Source: Fimadaptatus sp050946055
GTDB lineage: Bacteria > Bacillota > Clostridia > Christensenellales > Aristaeellaceae
Direction of reading: 5' to 3'
Length of the DNA stretch: 16,610 bases
Assembly: GCA_050946055.1 (NCBI GenBank)
Contig: JBMNUB010000053.1
Location: 1-16,610, forward strand
Positions 16,090-16,610 of the stretch are shown here, one piece after another. The stretch's first letter is position 1. Every line of letters starts with the position of its first letter. The notes below the pieces were generated by a model. That model was given only the letters and a program-made list of their open reading frames with translations. It was not told the origin of the DNA and did not search any database. A program made the translations under genes and the position numbers.

Positions 16090-16118
16090 ATTATAGCATA
16101 GCGCGCGCCGCCATGCAA
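16090..16118 (-). promoter_or_regulatory. Promoter of the structured leader RNA
   Basis: On the minus strand TTGCAT (16113-16118) and a perfect TATAAT (16090-16095) have a 17-bp spacer. The start should lie near 16083. Confidence 0.75.
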
Positions 16119-16563
16119 GTGAAATGTGTTAATATTTAAGTGTGGCAAATGTGGCGGCTGAGATGGGATTGCCGGACGGATGGCGATGCTGCGCGCGCGG
16201 GGTGGGGCATATGCGCGATGCGGATATGCGCAAAACAGGCGCAGCCGGGAGAGACATAATAAGCCGACCGCTTTCCTGTAATTGCGTGTGGAGTGGGGCG
16301 GCCTGAGCGGCGGGACTGCTTGCGAATCAGGCAAGGACGTATGGGGTGTACTCAGGCGGGTGATTCGCCTTGAGTGCGTGTGGAGTGGGGCGGCCTGAGC
16401 GGCGGGACTTCTTGCGAATCAGGCGCAGGCGCGCAGTCTAATTATGCGGACAAACGGCATCATGTCAAGGCACAGAAGGGGAGTGCTCCTTTGAGCAGAA
16501 AAAATTCGTGCTGTGCAGGGCAATACCCAAATATTTTGCGGACGATATCGCAGGAGGTGAGCT
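16119..16563. other. Intergenic region at the right end
   Basis: No gene is supported in this 445-bp stretch. Apart from the direct repeats at 16283-16424 it holds a pair of mutually exclusive small hairpins (AAGG-GAG/CTCCTT and TGCTC/GAGCA) around 16476-16497, upstream of the gene that begins at 16564. No convincing plus-strand promoter was found. Confidence 0.4.
16283..16424. repeat. 50-bp direct repeat, two copies 92 bp apart
   Basis: Positions 16283-16332 and 16375-16424 are the same 50-bp sequence with one visible difference (ACTGCTT versus ACTTCTT). The 42-bp gap contains an inverted element, CTCAGGCG/CGCCtTGAG (16351-16374). Its right part also resembles the reverse complement of the repeat's end (GCGAATCAGGC). 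No open frame or ribosome binding site explains it. Confidence 0.85.
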
Positions 16564-16610
16564 ATGCAGCTCGCCCAGCGCTGCCATGCAATGACAAATT
16601 TGCCCCTAAA
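16564..16610 (+). CDS. Start of an unidentified gene, cut by the window edge
   Basis: A near-perfect ribosome binding site, AGGAGGTGA, stands just upstream of an ATG at 16564. The frame reads MQLAQRCHAMTNLPL to the edge without a stop. Fifteen codons are too few to name a product. It points away from the CNNM gene. Confidence 0.4.
   Translation, partial: MQLAQRCHAMTNLPL

Overview
The window looks like chromosomal DNA from a GC-rich member of the Clostridia (Bacillota), probably an uncultured gut-type lineage. The support is strong AAAGGAGG-type ribosome binding sites, TTGACA/TATAAT promoters, many hairpin-plus-U-tract terminators, an oxygen-sensitive type of CoA-dehydratase activase, and an IS30-type element at the left edge. 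Isoleucine is written almost entirely as ATA despite the high GC content, which is a strong lineage signature. The exact taxon cannot be read from the sequence.

Layout. 1-134: start of an IS30-family element running off the left edge. 137-540: a terminator, then 35-bp and 18-bp tandem repeats in the 3' region of a P-loop kinase-like gene (549-1220, minus). 1602-1691: tRNA-Ser(GGA) with its own promoter and terminator. 1864-1989: a 14-bp tandem repeat. 2077-4672 (plus): a zinc/cadmium-type efflux operon, made of an ArsR/SmtB repressor, a free 72-aa HMA metallochaperone and a P1B-2 ATPase. Its 5' leader is a 16-bp tandem repeat carrying ATGAA half-sites. 4981-6387 (minus): a MATE exporter. 6388-6870: intergenic, with a possible 33-aa ORF and a terminator. 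6871-11089 (minus): a BadF/BcrA-type activase protein and a dehydratase-like protein that are one polypeptide in many relatives. Here they lie in two frames overlapping by 125 bp. 11396-11885: a 57/58-bp minisatellite with higher-order structure. 11954-14251 (minus): two genes for secreted proteins built from one, and two, copies of the same unrecognised domain, each with its own near-identical promoter and a terminator. 14549-15871 (minus): a CNNM/CorC-family membrane protein. Its leader (about 15954-16083) is a compact structured RNA with a strong promoter and an intrinsic terminator. 16119-16610: non-coding, with a 50-bp direct repeat and the first codons of a plus-strand gene at the right edge.

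How the genes work together. The metal operon is self-contained: the repressor senses Zn/Cd, the HMA protein carries metal, and the ATPase exports it. The activase/dehydratase pair is probably one functional unit with an unknown substrate. The two secreted-protein genes are a local duplication that includes the promoter. The CNNM gene may be controlled by the RNA element ahead of it.

Best candidates for something undescribed: the structured RNA upstream of the CNNM gene, the duplicated secreted domain family, the 16-bp repeat operator leader, and the unusual density of unrelated minisatellites (periods 35, 18, 14, 16 and 57 bp).
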